From Nonomuraea africana (GTDB taxonomy: Bacteria > Actinomycetota > Actinomycetes > Streptosporangiales > Streptosporangiaceae), in NCBI RefSeq assembly GCF_014873535.1, contig NZ_JADBEF010000001.1:8866001-8930000 (forward strand): a DNA stretch of 64,000 nt, in the 5' to 3' direction. Numbering within the stretch: position 1 is the first letter of the stretch; the number at the start of each line of letters is the position of its first letter. Positions 41,943 through 50,475 of this stretch are shown piece after piece. The notes below the pieces were generated by a model. That model ran no database searches. It worked only from the letters and a program-made list of their open reading frames with translations, and was not told the origin of the DNA. Both the position numbers and the translations under genes were made by a program.

Positions 41943-43090
41943 TGGGCAACCGCTGCGCGGTGATCGGCGTCGGGCAGACGCACTACACCACCAAGCGCAG
42001 GGACGTCTCCATCGCGGGGCTCGTGCGCGAGGCCGCGCTCAGGGCGCTGGACGACGCGGGGCTGACGTTCAAGGACATCGACGCGGTCGTCATCGGCAAG
42101 GCCCCCGACCTGTTCGAGGGCGTGATGATGCCCGAGTCCTACCTCGCCGACGCCCTCGGCGCGGCCGGCAAGCCGATGATGCGCGTCCACACCGCGGGCA
42201 GCGTCGGCGGGTCGACCGCGCTGGTCGGCGCGTCGCTCATCCAGGCGGGGGTGCACGAGCGGGTCCTCGTCGTGGCCTTCGAGAAGCAGTCGGAGTCGAA
42301 CGCCACCTGGGCCCTGTCGACCCACCTGCCGTTCAACGCCTCGCTGGTGGTGGGCGCGGGCGGCTACTTCGCCCCCCACATCAGGGAGTACATGCGAAGG
42401 ACGGGCGCCCCCGACCACATCGGCACGCTCGTCGCGGTCAAGGACCGGCAGAACGCGCTCAAGAACCCCTACGCCCACCTGAAGATCCCCGGGATCAGCC
42501 GCGAGATGGTCGAGTCCACGCCCATGCTGTGGGAGCCCATCCGCTACCTGGAGACCTGCCCGTCCTCCGACGGCGCGTGCGCGATGGTGCTCTCCTCCGA
42601 GCAGGCGGTCACCGGCAGGCCCGCCTGGGTCCACGGTACGGCGATGCGCTCCGAACCCATCTTCCGCGCGGGCCGCGACACCGTGAACCCGCAGGGCGGC
42701 AAGGACTGCGCGGCCGACGTCTACCGACAGGCGGGCATCGCCGACCCGCGCAGGGACCTCGACGTCGCCGAGGTCTACGTGCCCTTCTCCTGGTACGAGC
42801 CGATGTGGCTGGAGAACCTGGGGTTCGCCGCCGAAGGCGAGGGCTGGAAGCTGACCGAGTCGGGCGCCACCGCCCTCGAGGGGGACATCCCGTGGAACGC
42901 CTCGGGCGGCGTGCTCTCCTCCAACCCCATCGGCGCGTCGGGCCTCATCCGCTTCGCCGAGGCGGCGCTCCAGGTGCGGGGGATGGCGGGGGAGCACCAG
43001 GTCGACGGCGCCCGCCGCGCGCTCGGCCACGCGTACGGCGGCGGCGCCCAGTTCTTCGCGATGTGGATCGTCGGCAGCGACAAACCCTGA
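41942..43090 (+). CDS. Thiolase-fold lipid-transfer-type protein, Ltp3-like
   Basis: 382 residues from the second ATG of the ATGATG at 41939-41944, which gives a better distance to GGAGG (41933-41937); the first ATG overlaps the upstream stop. It is a second SCPx-thiolase homologue: CAVIGVGQTHYTTKRRDVS, MRVHTAGSVGGSTALVGASLI, and SGGVLSSNPIGASGLIRFAEAALQVRG. At the place of the thiolase nucleophile Cys it has Ala-Gly-Ser (HTAGSVGG), so it is not a classical thiolase; that agrees with an aldolase or structural role. It pairs with the Ltp4-like protein upstream. Confidence 0.85.
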   Translation: MGNRCAVIGVGQTHYTTKRRDVSIAGLVREAALRALDDAGLTFKDIDAVVIGKAPDLFEGVMMPESYLADALGAAGKPMMRVHTAGSVGGSTALVGASLIQAGVHERVLVVAFEKQSESNATWALSTHLPFNASLVVGAGGYFAPHIREYMRRTGAPDHIGTLVAVKDRQNALKNPYAHLKIPGISREMVESTPMLWEPIRYLETCPSSDGACAMVLSSEQAVTGRPAWVHGTAMRSEPIFRAGRDTVNPQGGKDCAADVYRQAGIADPRRDLDVAEVYVPFSWYEPMWLENLGFAAEGEGWKLTESGATALEGDIPWNASGGVLSSNPIGASGLIRFAEAALQVRGMAGEHQVDGARRALGHAYGGGAQFFAMWIVGSDKP

Positions 43091-43101
43091 GGAGGGCCCC
43101 G

Positions 43102-44685
43102 ATGGAGTTCAACCACGCCGACCTGTTCGAGGGACTCGCCGACGCCATCGGGGACCGCGTCGCGGTGATCTGCGGGGAGCGGCGGCTCACCTACGCCGAA
43201 CTCGACGCGCACGCCAACCGGCTCGCCCATCACCTGCGGGAGCAGGGCGTGGGGCCGGGCGACCACGTCGGCATGCAGCTCTACAACGGCATCGAGTACA
43301 TCGCCGCCATCCTGGCCACGCTCAAGCTCAGGGCGGTGCCGGTCAACGTCAACTACCGCTACGTCGAGGCCGAGCTGCTCTACCTCTACACCGACTCCCG
43401 CATCGTCGCCCTGGTCTACGACGTGGAGTTCGACGACAGGGTGGCGGCCGTCGCGCCCCGGGCGCCAGAGTTGCGCCACCTCGTCGCCGTGGGCGGCGCC
43501 TCGGCCATCGCGGCGGCGGTGCCGTACGAGAAGGCGCTGGAGAACCAGCCCGGCACGCGTGGCTTCGAGCCGAGGTCGGGGCAGGACGTCTACATCATCT
43601 ACACCGGCGGCACCACCGGCATGCCGAAGGGCGTGATGTGGCACTCTGAGGACCTGTTCATGGGCTTCGGCGGCGGCAACCCGTACGGCGAGCCGCGCGA
43701 GAGCCCAGAGCAGGTGATCGAGGAGGCGGCCAAGGCCAACCCCATGGTCATGATGGCCGTCGCGCCGCTGATGCACGGGGCGACGCAGATGGCCACGTTC
43801 ATCGCCTGGTGGATGGGGGCCACGATGGTCTACGTTCGCCGCTTCGACGCCGCCGAGGTGCTGAGGGCCGTCGAGAGGGAGAAGGTCGTCTCGATGAACA
43901 TCACCGGCGACGCCATGGCGCGCCCGCTGGCCGACGAGATCGCCGTGGGCGACTACGACCTCGGGTCGCTGTTCGTGATCAGCTCGACGGGCGCCATCCT
44001 CACCGGCGCGGTCAGGGACCGCCTGCAGGAGCTGCTGCCGAACACGATGATCCTGGACAACTTCGGCTCGACGGAGTCGGGCTTCACCGCCTCGGGGGTG
44101 GCGGGCTCCTCGCCGGAGAAGGGCCTGCGCTACCAGCCCAACGCGAACTCCACGGCCAGGCTGGCGGTGCTGGACGAACGGCTGGAGCCGGTCAAGCCCG
44201 GCGTGCTCGGCACGGTGGCCAAGGCGGGCCGGATCGCGTTCGGCTACTACAACGACCCGGAGAAGACCGCGCGCACGTTCGTCACCGACGCGCAGGGGAC
44301 GCGCTGGCTGCTCACGGGCGACCTGGCCACCGTGGCGGAGGACGGCACCATCAGCGTGTTCGGGCGCGGGTCGCAGTGCATCAACACCGGAGGGGAGAAG
44401 GTCTTCCCCGAGGAGGTCGAGGCGGTGCTCAAGGGCCATCCGGCGGTGTTCGACGCGGTGGTGACAGGGGTGCCCGACGACAGGTGGGGCACCCGGGTGG
44501 CGGCGGTGGTCGAGGCGCGCAAGGGGGTGCGGGTCACGCCGGAGGAGCTGGACACCCACTGCAGGAACAGCCTGTCGGGATACAAGGTGCCCAGGACCTA
44601 CGCGTTCGTCGACGAGATGGTGCGCTCGCCCGCGGGCAAGGCGGACTACCGCTGGGCCAGGGAGCAGGCCGAGGCCCAGGGCTAG
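43102..44685 (+). CDS. Steroid-CoA ligase, FadD19-like
   Basis: 527 residues from ATG at 43102, with GAGGGC 6 bases upstream. The start EFNHADLFEGLADAIGDRVAVICGERRLTYAELDAHANRLAHHL, the AMP signature VYIIYTGGTTGMPKGVMWHSEDLFMG, and the GSTESGF and FGRGSQCINTGGEKVFPEEVE motifs are typical of FadD19 and FadD17/18. FadD19 activates the sterol C26 acid and is needed for C-24-branched sterols in Rhodococcus. Catalytic Lys lies in SPAGKADYRWA. It closes the operon; the LysE gene is convergent 8 bp away. Confidence 0.88.
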   Translation: MEFNHADLFEGLADAIGDRVAVICGERRLTYAELDAHANRLAHHLREQGVGPGDHVGMQLYNGIEYIAAILATLKLRAVPVNVNYRYVEAELLYLYTDSRIVALVYDVEFDDRVAAVAPRAPELRHLVAVGGASAIAAAVPYEKALENQPGTRGFEPRSGQDVYIIYTGGTTGMPKGVMWHSEDLFMGFGGGNPYGEPRESPEQVIEEAAKANPMVMMAVAPLMHGATQMATFIAWWMGATMVYVRRFDAAEVLRAVEREKVVSMNITGDAMARPLADEIAVGDYDLGSLFVISSTGAILTGAVRDRLQELLPNTMILDNFGSTESGFTASGVAGSSPEKGLRYQPNANSTARLAVLDERLEPVKPGVLGTVAKAGRIAFGYYNDPEKTARTFVTDAQGTRWLLTGDLATVAEDGTISVFGRGSQCINTGGEKVFPEEVEAVLKGHPAVFDAVVTGVPDDRWGTRVAAVVEARKGVRVTPEELDTHCRNSLSGYKVPRTYAFVDEMVRSPAGKADYRWAREQAEAQG

Positions 44686-44693
44686 ACCGGCGG

Positions 44694-45332
44694 TCAGGCC
44701 TTGGCGGGCTCGCCGGTGAACGCGGCGGCGGCGCCGAGGCCGAGGTAGACCACGCCGCTGCCGACGTCGAGACGGCGGCGGGCGCGGACCGAGCGGCGCA
44801 GCCGTCCCGACAGGGCCGAGGCGAGCAGGGCGTACGCGCCGTCGCTGGCGATCCCGAGGGCCATCCAGATCAGGCCGAGCACGATGATCTGCGGCGCGAC
44901 GGGCCCGGCCGACGGCTGCACGAACTGCGGCAGGAAGGCGAGGAAGAAGATCGCGGTCTTGGGGTTGAGCACGTTGACCACGAACCCCTCCCAGAACACC
45001 CGCGAGCGCGAGTGGGTCACCAGCGTGGCGGTCTCGGCCTCGCCGGGCCCCGCCATGAGCTTGCGGACGCCGAGCCAGACGAGGTAGGCGACGCCGAGCC
45101 ACTTGACGACGGTGAAGGCCGTCGCGCTGGCGGCCAGCAGCGCGCTCACGCCGAGCGCGGCGGCGGCCACGTGGACGATGGATCCGGTGTGGATGCCGAG
45201 CACCGACACGAGCCCGGTGGCCCTGCCTTGCGCGACGCTCCTGGTGACGATGAAGACCACGGCGGGTCCCGGCACGAGGAGGAGGGCCATGGTGGCCGCG
45301 CAGAAGACGGCGAGTGTCGCGAAGTCCGGCAT
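44694..45332 (-). CDS. LysE/RhtB family amino-acid exporter
   Basis: 212 residues from ATG at 45332. It has the LysE signature LVPGPAVVFIVTRSVAQGRATGL and about six membrane helices, with NVLNPKTAIFFLAFLPQFV near residue 120. Such proteins export amino acids or their derivatives. It lies downstream of, and in the same direction as, a LysR regulator, and a cysteine-dioxygenase-like gene is divergent, so relief of cysteine or a related thiol is a reasonable guess. Confidence 0.9.
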   Translation of the reverse strand: MPDFATLAVFCAATMALLLVPGPAVVFIVTRSVAQGRATGLVSVLGIHTGSIVHVAAAALGVSALLAASATAFTVVKWLGVAYLVWLGVRKLMAGPGEAETATLVTHSRSRVFWEGFVVNVLNPKTAIFFLAFLPQFVQPSAGPVAPQIIVLGLIWMALGIASDGAYALLASALSGRLRRSVRARRRLDVGSGVVYLGLGAAAAFTGEPAKA

Positions 45333-45374
45333 GCTTCATAGTAGGAAGCCGCCTTCCTCCAGGACAACGCATTA

Positions 45375-46238
45375 TCACCTGATGGACACCTGGAGGGCGT
45401 CCAGCAGCGCGGCGGTGGCGGGCGGCAGTGGCGGGGCGCCGTAGGTGGCCGCGTAGACATGGCGGGTGGAGTCCGGGATCTCCGTCACCGACACCCCCTG
45501 GTGCCGGTGCGCGCGCAGCGCCAGCCCAGGCAGGACGGTCACCCCCATCCCCGCCGCCACCAGCGCCTGCACGGCCACGATGTCGTCGCTGGTGAAGGAG
45601 ATCGACGGCTCGAACCCGGCCTCGGCGCACAGCTCGAGCAGGTGGCTCCTGCACCGGTCGCAGCCCCCGATCCACCGTGAGTCCGCGTGCGCGGCCAGTG
45701 CGGCGGGGCCGTCGAGCGTCACCAGATAGCTCGGGTCGTCCAGCAGGTGGGTCATGCCGGTCCCCGGCTCCTCGGGCGCCGTGTCGTCGTACCTGAAGAT
45801 CACCGCGACGTCCACCCTGCCCGCCCGCAGCAGCCTGAGCGCCTCCGGCGGCTCGGTCTCGGTGAGCGTGAGCCGGAGGCCGGGATGGGTGGTGGCCAGG
45901 CGGGCCGCGGCGGTGGGGATGAACGTGCCGAGCGCAGAGGGGAAGGCGGCCAGCCGCACGCGGCCCGAGCGCAGGCCGACGTGCGCGGCCAGCTCCTCCG
46001 CGGCGGCGTCGACGCGGCCGACGATCTCCTCGGCCCGATCGGCGAGCAGCTTGCCCGCCTCGGTGAGGCGGATGCCGCGGCCGACGCGTTCGATCAGCTT
46101 GGCCCCCGTCTCGGCCTCCAGCCTGGCCAGGTGATGGCTGATCGAGGGCTGCGAGTAGTGCAGCGCCTTGGCGGCCGCGGTGAGCGAGCCGGTGCGGGAC
46201 ACGGCGAGCAGGACTCGTAGCCGTGAGACATCAAGCAT
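45375..46238 (-). CDS. LysR family transcriptional regulator
   Basis: 287 residues from ATG at 46238. The N-terminal helix-turn-helix reads LLAVSRTGSLTAAAKALHYSQPSISHHLARLEAETGAKLIER, with RGIRLTEAG forming the wing. The effector domain has an LRSGRVRLAAFPSALGTFIP start and ends with MGVTVLPGLALRAHRH. It is divergent from the cysteine-dioxygenase-like gene and 42 bp ahead of the exporter gene, so it probably controls both. An A/T-rich TTGATAAATATGCCAAAAAA region lies between. Confidence 0.92.
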   Translation of the reverse strand: MLDVSRLRVLLAVSRTGSLTAAAKALHYSQPSISHHLARLEAETGAKLIERVGRGIRLTEAGKLLADRAEEIVGRVDAAAEELAAHVGLRSGRVRLAAFPSALGTFIPTAAARLATTHPGLRLTLTETEPPEALRLLRAGRVDVAVIFRYDDTAPEEPGTGMTHLLDDPSYLVTLDGPAALAAHADSRWIGGCDRCRSHLLELCAEAGFEPSISFTSDDIVAVQALVAAGMGVTVLPGLALRAHRHQGVSVTEIPDSTRHVYAATYGAPPLPPATAALLDALQVSIR

Positions 46239-46301
46239 GTTGATAAATATGCCAAAAAACTTCTGTTGGACCTATTGATGCAGATGGAGCAGCGTGGAGA
46301 C
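46239..46301. promoter_or_regulatory. Divergent control region of LysR and the cupin gene
   Basis: 63 bp, strikingly A/T-rich at 46240-46262 (TTGATAAATATGCCAAAAAA). It could hold a LysR binding site and both promoters. Several in-frame start codons (46278, 46284, 46302) lie at its end. Confidence 0.4.
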
Positions 46302-46811
46302 ATGGACAAGCTGATCCGAGGAATCAGGGCCATCGTCGCCGAGCGGCTCGACCCGAAGCACACCGCGTTCGCCGTCGCCGACCTGATGAGAACCGACCTG
46401 CCGGGCCCCGACCTGCTGACCGCCGAGGAGCGCCGCGGCCACCCCGACCACTACGTCTCCACCGTGCGCCACGCGGAGAAGGACTTCTCGATCGTGACCG
46501 TGGTGTGGCGGCCCGGCCACGAGACGGTGATCCACGACCACGTGGCGTGGTGCGCGTTCGGCGTGCTCAGCGGGAACGAGTACGAGACCCTCTACCGCGA
46601 CATGGGCGACCACCTGGTCGAGATCGGCCACGCCGACAACCCGCCCGGCGACGTCTCCGGGTTCGCGCCGCCAGGAGACATCCACAAGGTGCGCAACACC
46701 AGCGACGAGATCGGCATCTCGTTCCACGTCTACGGCGCCGACCTGAGCGCCCTGGGGACGAGCGTGCGCCGCGTCTACGACCTGCCCGTACTGGCGCCGA
46801 CGCGCGCGTGA
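46302..46811 (+). CDS. Cysteine dioxygenase-family cupin enzyme
   Basis: 169 residues from ATG at 46302; the frame is open further upstream and ATG 46278 or 46284 could be used instead. The cupin motif VVWRPGHETVIHDHVAWCAFGVLSGNEYETLYR supplies two iron-binding His and GDIHKVRN the third. Members use Fe(II) and oxygen to oxidise the thiol of cysteine or related compounds such as 3-mercaptopropionate. The substrate cannot be fixed by sequence alone. The neighbouring LysR and exporter genes support a role in thiol or amino-acid balance. Confidence 0.8.
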   Translation: MDKLIRGIRAIVAERLDPKHTAFAVADLMRTDLPGPDLLTAEERRGHPDHYVSTVRHAEKDFSIVTVVWRPGHETVIHDHVAWCAFGVLSGNEYETLYRDMGDHLVEIGHADNPPGDVSGFAPPGDIHKVRNTSDEIGISFHVYGADLSALGTSVRRVYDLPVLAPTRA

Positions 46812-46818
46812 GCGAGGC

Positions 46819-47385
46819 TCAGCGCAGGCGGCCGTGCAGCAGTTCGACGAGTGTCCCGTGCGTGCGCTCCAGCGGCCGGTCCGGATGGAGCGCACGCCGC
46901 TCGATGGCTACCGTCAGCACCATGCCGAAGATCGCCGTCGCCGCGGTGTCGGTGTCGAGGTCCTCCCTCGCGACGCCCTCCGCCACGGCCCGGCGCAGGA
47001 CGTCCGAGTAGACGCCCAGCGCCTCGGCCCTGAGCTTGGCGACCGCCTCCTGCCAGGCCGTGCGCCACATCTCGGCCAGCAGCACCCTGGCGAAGGCGCC
47101 GTACTCCTCGAAGAACCTCAGCTGGCCGAGGACCGTGGCGTCGAGCGCGGCCAGCGCGCTGTCGCCAACGGCAGCCTCGCGCAGCGCCTGCGCCAGCCGC
47201 TCGATGCTGTGCTCGAGCAGCGCGGTGAACAGCGCCTCCTTGCTGCCGAAGTTGTAGAAGACGGTGCCCTTGGCCACCCCGGCGCGCTCGGCGATCGCGT
47301 CGACGGTGGTGGCCGTGTAGCCCTGCTCGGCGATCAGGTCGATCGCCGCGGCGAACACCTTCGAGCGGGTCTCCGCCCTGCTCAC
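46819..47385 (-). CDS. TetR family transcriptional regulator
   Basis: 188 residues from GTG at 47385, overlapping the permease stop (GTGA). The N-terminal DNA-binding domain reads TRSKVFAAAIDLIAEQGYTATTVDAIAERAGVAKGTVFYNFGSKEALF. The C-terminal helical part binds an unknown ligand. It is the last gene of the ABC ATPase-YhgE-TetR operon and probably binds the palindrome ACTGAC-CA-GTCAGT before the first gene at 50349-50362, repressing its own operon. Confidence 0.9.
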   Translation of the reverse strand: MSRAETRSKVFAAAIDLIAEQGYTATTVDAIAERAGVAKGTVFYNFGSKEALFTALLEHSIERLAQALREAAVGDSALAALDATVLGQLRFFEEYGAFARVLLAEMWRTAWQEAVAKLRAEALGVYSDVLRRAVAEGVAREDLDTDTAATAIFGMVLTVAIERRALHPDRPLERTHGTLVELLHGRLR

Positions 47386-49772
47386 AGCGACAGCTCCGGG
47401 TGCAGGCGCTTGACCGACCAGGTGCGCCCCTTGTGCACCGCGAGCACGGTGAGCGCGAGACCGAGGAGCAGGAACAGGGTGAGCACGCCGCAAGCCTGCC
47501 ACACGACCGTGAGATCGCCGCCACTGATCAGCCTGCGCAGTGCCGAGACCACCCAGCTCATCGGCAGCCACGGCGAGATCGTCTGGAAGAAGCCGGGCGA
47601 GGTCTCGATCGGGTAGGTGCCCGCCGCCGAGGTGAGCTGGAGCATCAGCAGGGCCAGCGCCGCCACCCTGCCCGGCGCGCCGAGCAGCGCGTTGACCGCC
47701 TGGACGATCGCCATGAACGCCGCCGCCGTCAGCAGCAGCAGCCCCACCACGCCGGCCCAGTGCGCGGCCTCCAGCCCCAGAGCGAACCTGAGGACGGCGA
47801 GCAGCACGCCGACCTGCGCCGCGCCCAGCGCCATGGCGGGGATCCAGCCGGAGAACGCGATCCGCAGGGCGCCCGCCGTACCGGCGAGAAGGCGCGGGTT
47901 GAGCGGGCGCAGCACCATGTAGACGATCATCGCGCCGACCCAGAGCGCCAGCGGCACGAAGAACGGGGCGAAGCCGGTGCCGTAGTTGGGCACCTCGTTG
48001 TCCACGGATGTGGCCAGCCGGACCGGGTCGCTCATCATGTCCGTGCGCCCGTCGCGCTCGGACCGGCTGTAGTCGGGGATCTGCTCGGCGCCGTCGGACA
48101 GCCCGTCCGCCAGCTCCTTCGAGCCGTCGCTGATCTTGCCCGAACCGTCGTGCAGCTTGCCGACGCCGGTGTGCAGCTGGTCGGCGCCGTCGCTCAGCCT
48201 GCCGACGCCGGTGCGCAGCCGAGTCGCGCCGTCGGTGAGCTTCACCAGGCCGCCGCCCAGCTTGCCGAGCCCGTCGGTGACCTGCTGGGAGCCGTCGGCC
48301 AGCTTGCCGACGCCGTTCTCCAGCCTGCCCACGGCCGTCCCCGACTTGGTGACGCCCGCGTGGACCTGGGCCGCGCCGTCGGCCAGCTGGGCCAGACCCG
48401 CGTCCAGCGCGTTGTACTGGTCGCGCAGGGCCGCGACCTGCGGCCCGACCTTGGGCGCCGCCTCGGCCACCTTGCGCGCGTTCGCGGCCAGCTGCCTGGC
48501 CTCGCGCTGCAGCTCCGCGATGGACTGCCTGGTCTGCGGGCTGGTGCCGGAACCTCCCTCGCCCAGCGCGCCCGCCTCGTCGGCGGCCGACTGCGCGGAC
48601 GAGGCCGCCGACTGCGCGGAGGAGACGGCGGCGCGCGCCATCCTGCGCAGCTCGGGGTCGGCGTCGGGGTTGCTCTCCAGATAGTCCTGGACGGCCTGCG
48701 CCCGGTCGGCCGCCTCGGTGGCCGCTCCGCTCACCCTGTCCAGCTTCGCGCCGATCCTCGCGGCGGCCCCCGAACCAGGCCCCTGGCCCGTCTCCGCGCC
48801 GAGCCCGTCGGCGATCGCGTCCAGGCCGTCGGCGAGGTGGTCGGCGGCCTCGCCCACCTTCGGTCCCCACTCCTCCAGCACGGGGACGTAGGTGTCGGCC
48901 GCGGCGTTGACCCTGCCCGTGTTGGCGTGCACCTGGTCGTAGACCTGCTTGTTGCCCGCCGCGACCTTCGCCGACCCCTCGCCCAGCTTGGCCAGGCCCG
49001 TGCTGAGCTGGACGAGGCCGTCCTGCGCGGTGATGAGCCCGTTGGTCACCTTGGCCGAGCCGGCGGCGAGCTTGCCCGTCGCGGTGTTCGCGCTGCCCAG
49101 GCCCACGGTGAGCTGCTGGGCGCCGTTCCTGGTCTGCCCGAGGCCCGCCGACAGCTGCTGGGTGGCGTCCTCGGTCCGGCCCAGGCCCTTGTCGATCTTG
49201 TTGGCGCCCTTGTGCAGCTCATCCGCGCCGTCGGCCGCCTCGGTGGTCTTGTCGTGCATGTCGCCGATCGAGACGAAGACCTGGTCGAGGTAGTCGCGCA
49301 CGGCCGTCTGCGCGGCGGCCGCCCTGACCTCGTTGAAGACCGCGTCGGAGATCGAGCTCATGATGTAGGAACGGCCGGTGTCCACCTCCACGCCGAGCTC
49401 GGCGGGGGAGGGCGTGCCGTCCTTCGAGGGCGAGGCCAGCCGCGAGCTGAAGTCGGAGGGGATGGTCAGCGACAGGTAGTAGCTGCCGTCACGCACGCCG
49501 TCGGCGGCCTGCTCGGGGGTGGCCGCGTGCCAGTCGAAGACCTCGCGCTCCCTCAGCTCCTCGGCGAGGTCCTGGCCCGCGTGCAGTTTCTTGCCGTCGG
49601 CCGTGGCCGGGCGGTCCTCCATGACCAGGGCGACGGGCACCCTGTCGAGGTGCCCCTGCGGATCCCAGAACGACCAGAGGTACAGGCCCGCGTACAGCAG
49701 CGGCAACATCACCACGGCCGCGATCGCCGCTCTGGTCAGCCGCGACCGCGAGAACCGGCGCAACTCCTTCAT
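47382..49772 (-). CDS. YhgE/Pip-type ABC-2 membrane protein with long coiled external domain
   Basis: 796 residues from ATG at 49772. One N-terminal helix (LTRAAIAAVVMLPLLYAGLYLWSF), an external domain of about 550 residues, then five C-terminal helices of the ABC-2 type. The external part holds many 7- to 11-residue repeats of the form LxDGxxxLxxG (such as LADGSQQVTDGLGKLGGG), predicted to be helical hairpins. Homologues include Pip, the phage-infection protein of lactococci, and YhgE of Bacillus. They may export proteins or lipids; the function is unsettled. The partner ATPase encoded directly upstream is degenerate. Confidence 0.88.
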   Translation of the reverse strand: MKELRRFSRSRLTRAAIAAVVMLPLLYAGLYLWSFWDPQGHLDRVPVALVMEDRPATADGKKLHAGQDLAEELREREVFDWHAATPEQAADGVRDGSYYLSLTIPSDFSSRLASPSKDGTPSPAELGVEVDTGRSYIMSSISDAVFNEVRAAAAQTAVRDYLDQVFVSIGDMHDKTTEAADGADELHKGANKIDKGLGRTEDATQQLSAGLGQTRNGAQQLTVGLGSANTATGKLAAGSAKVTNGLITAQDGLVQLSTGLAKLGEGSAKVAAGNKQVYDQVHANTGRVNAAADTYVPVLEEWGPKVGEAADHLADGLDAIADGLGAETGQGPGSGAAARIGAKLDRVSGAATEAADRAQAVQDYLESNPDADPELRRMARAAVSSAQSAASSAQSAADEAGALGEGGSGTSPQTRQSIAELQREARQLAANARKVAEAAPKVGPQVAALRDQYNALDAGLAQLADGAAQVHAGVTKSGTAVGRLENGVGKLADGSQQVTDGLGKLGGGLVKLTDGATRLRTGVGRLSDGADQLHTGVGKLHDGSGKISDGSKELADGLSDGAEQIPDYSRSERDGRTDMMSDPVRLATSVDNEVPNYGTGFAPFFVPLALWVGAMIVYMVLRPLNPRLLAGTAGALRIAFSGWIPAMALGAAQVGVLLAVLRFALGLEAAHWAGVVGLLLLTAAAFMAIVQAVNALLGAPGRVAALALLMLQLTSAAGTYPIETSPGFFQTISPWLPMSWVVSALRRLISGGDLTVVWQACGVLTLFLLLGLALTVLAVHKGRTWSVKRLHPELSL

Positions 49773-49773
49773 C

Positions 49774-50331
49774 TCACAGCTCCACGAGGTGGTCGTAGCG
49801 GGCGGGAGGCGTCACGCAGGAGGCGACGACGGTCGTGTCCAGGCTCCTGAGCAGGTCCCAGAGCGCGAGGCGGTGCTCGGGCGGCAGCCCCGCGTCGATG
49901 TTGTCGGCGACGATCAGGGCGGGGGAGTCGAGCAGCGCCAGGGCGACGCCGAGCCGTACCTGCCGCTCCCTGTCGAGCTCCCGCACGAGCGTGCGCTGGT
50001 CCACGTCGAGGCCCGCCCCCTCGAGGGCCTCGGCGTGCCGCCCCCTGCGGCGCCGCTCGTGCAGGTGCTCCTTGACGGTCAGTGCTCTGTCGAGGTCGGT
50101 CACCCCGTCCACCAGCGCCAGGGCGGCGACCTTGCGGATCGCCCTCGGCTTGCTGTGGCCGGCGACCTGCAGCGTGCCCTTCGTCGGCTTCATCCGGCCG
50201 GAGAGGGTGAGCAGCAGGCTCGTCCGGCCGCTGCCGGTCGGGCCCGCGACCACGGTGAGCGTGTTCTGCGCGGCGTCGATCGTGACGTCGCCGAACACCC
50301 CCTCCACCGAGAGACCTTTCGCGACGATCAC
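49774..50331 (-). CDS. Degenerate ABC-type ATPase of the YhgE/Pip operon
   Basis: 185 residues from the second of two GTG codons (50331), which sits 5 bases after GGAG; GTG 50334 adds one residue. It is short for an ABC ATPase. The Walker A motif is GPTGSGRTS with Arg in place of the catalytic Lys. The Walker B region ALIVADNIDAG has Asn where the catalytic Glu is expected. The signature is LDRERQVRLGVALAL instead of LSGGQ. ATP hydrolysis is therefore doubtful. It is one base from the YhgE start region and is the first gene of the operon, with a TetR-like palindrome upstream. Confidence 0.8.
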   Translation of the reverse strand: MIVAKGLSVEGVFGDVTIDAAQNTLTVVAGPTGSGRTSLLLTLSGRMKPTKGTLQVAGHSKPRAIRKVAALALVDGVTDLDRALTVKEHLHERRRRGRHAEALEGAGLDVDQRTLVRELDRERQVRLGVALALLDSPALIVADNIDAGLPPEHRLALWDLLRSLDTTVVASCVTPPARYDHLVEL

Positions 50332-50348
50332 CACGACTCCTCTTTAGA

Positions 50349-50362
50349 ACTGACCAGTCAGT
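50349..50362. promoter_or_regulatory. TetR-type operator before the ABC-YhgE-TetR operon
   Basis: ACTGAC-CA-GTCAGT is an inverted repeat with 6-bp arms, 17 bp before the first GTG. Similar CTGACCAGTCAG elements are known operators of TetR proteins beside exporters. The TetR encoded as last gene of the operon is the likely ligand. Confidence 0.6.
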
Positions 50363-50475
50363 ACAAAAGCTAGCGCATGAGGAGTTCCGGCGTGTGACCG
50401 GACGGGGTGACCCTCACCACGGTCGGTACTGGAGGGGTTTTCTGGACGGCGGTGGGCTTCTGGAAGGCTGGGGGC

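Noticed and set aside
47400..49850. 816-codon plus-strand frame opposite the YhgE/Pip gene
   Set aside because: An antisense shadow of a repetitive high-GC gene; Arg/His/Gly-rich without domains.
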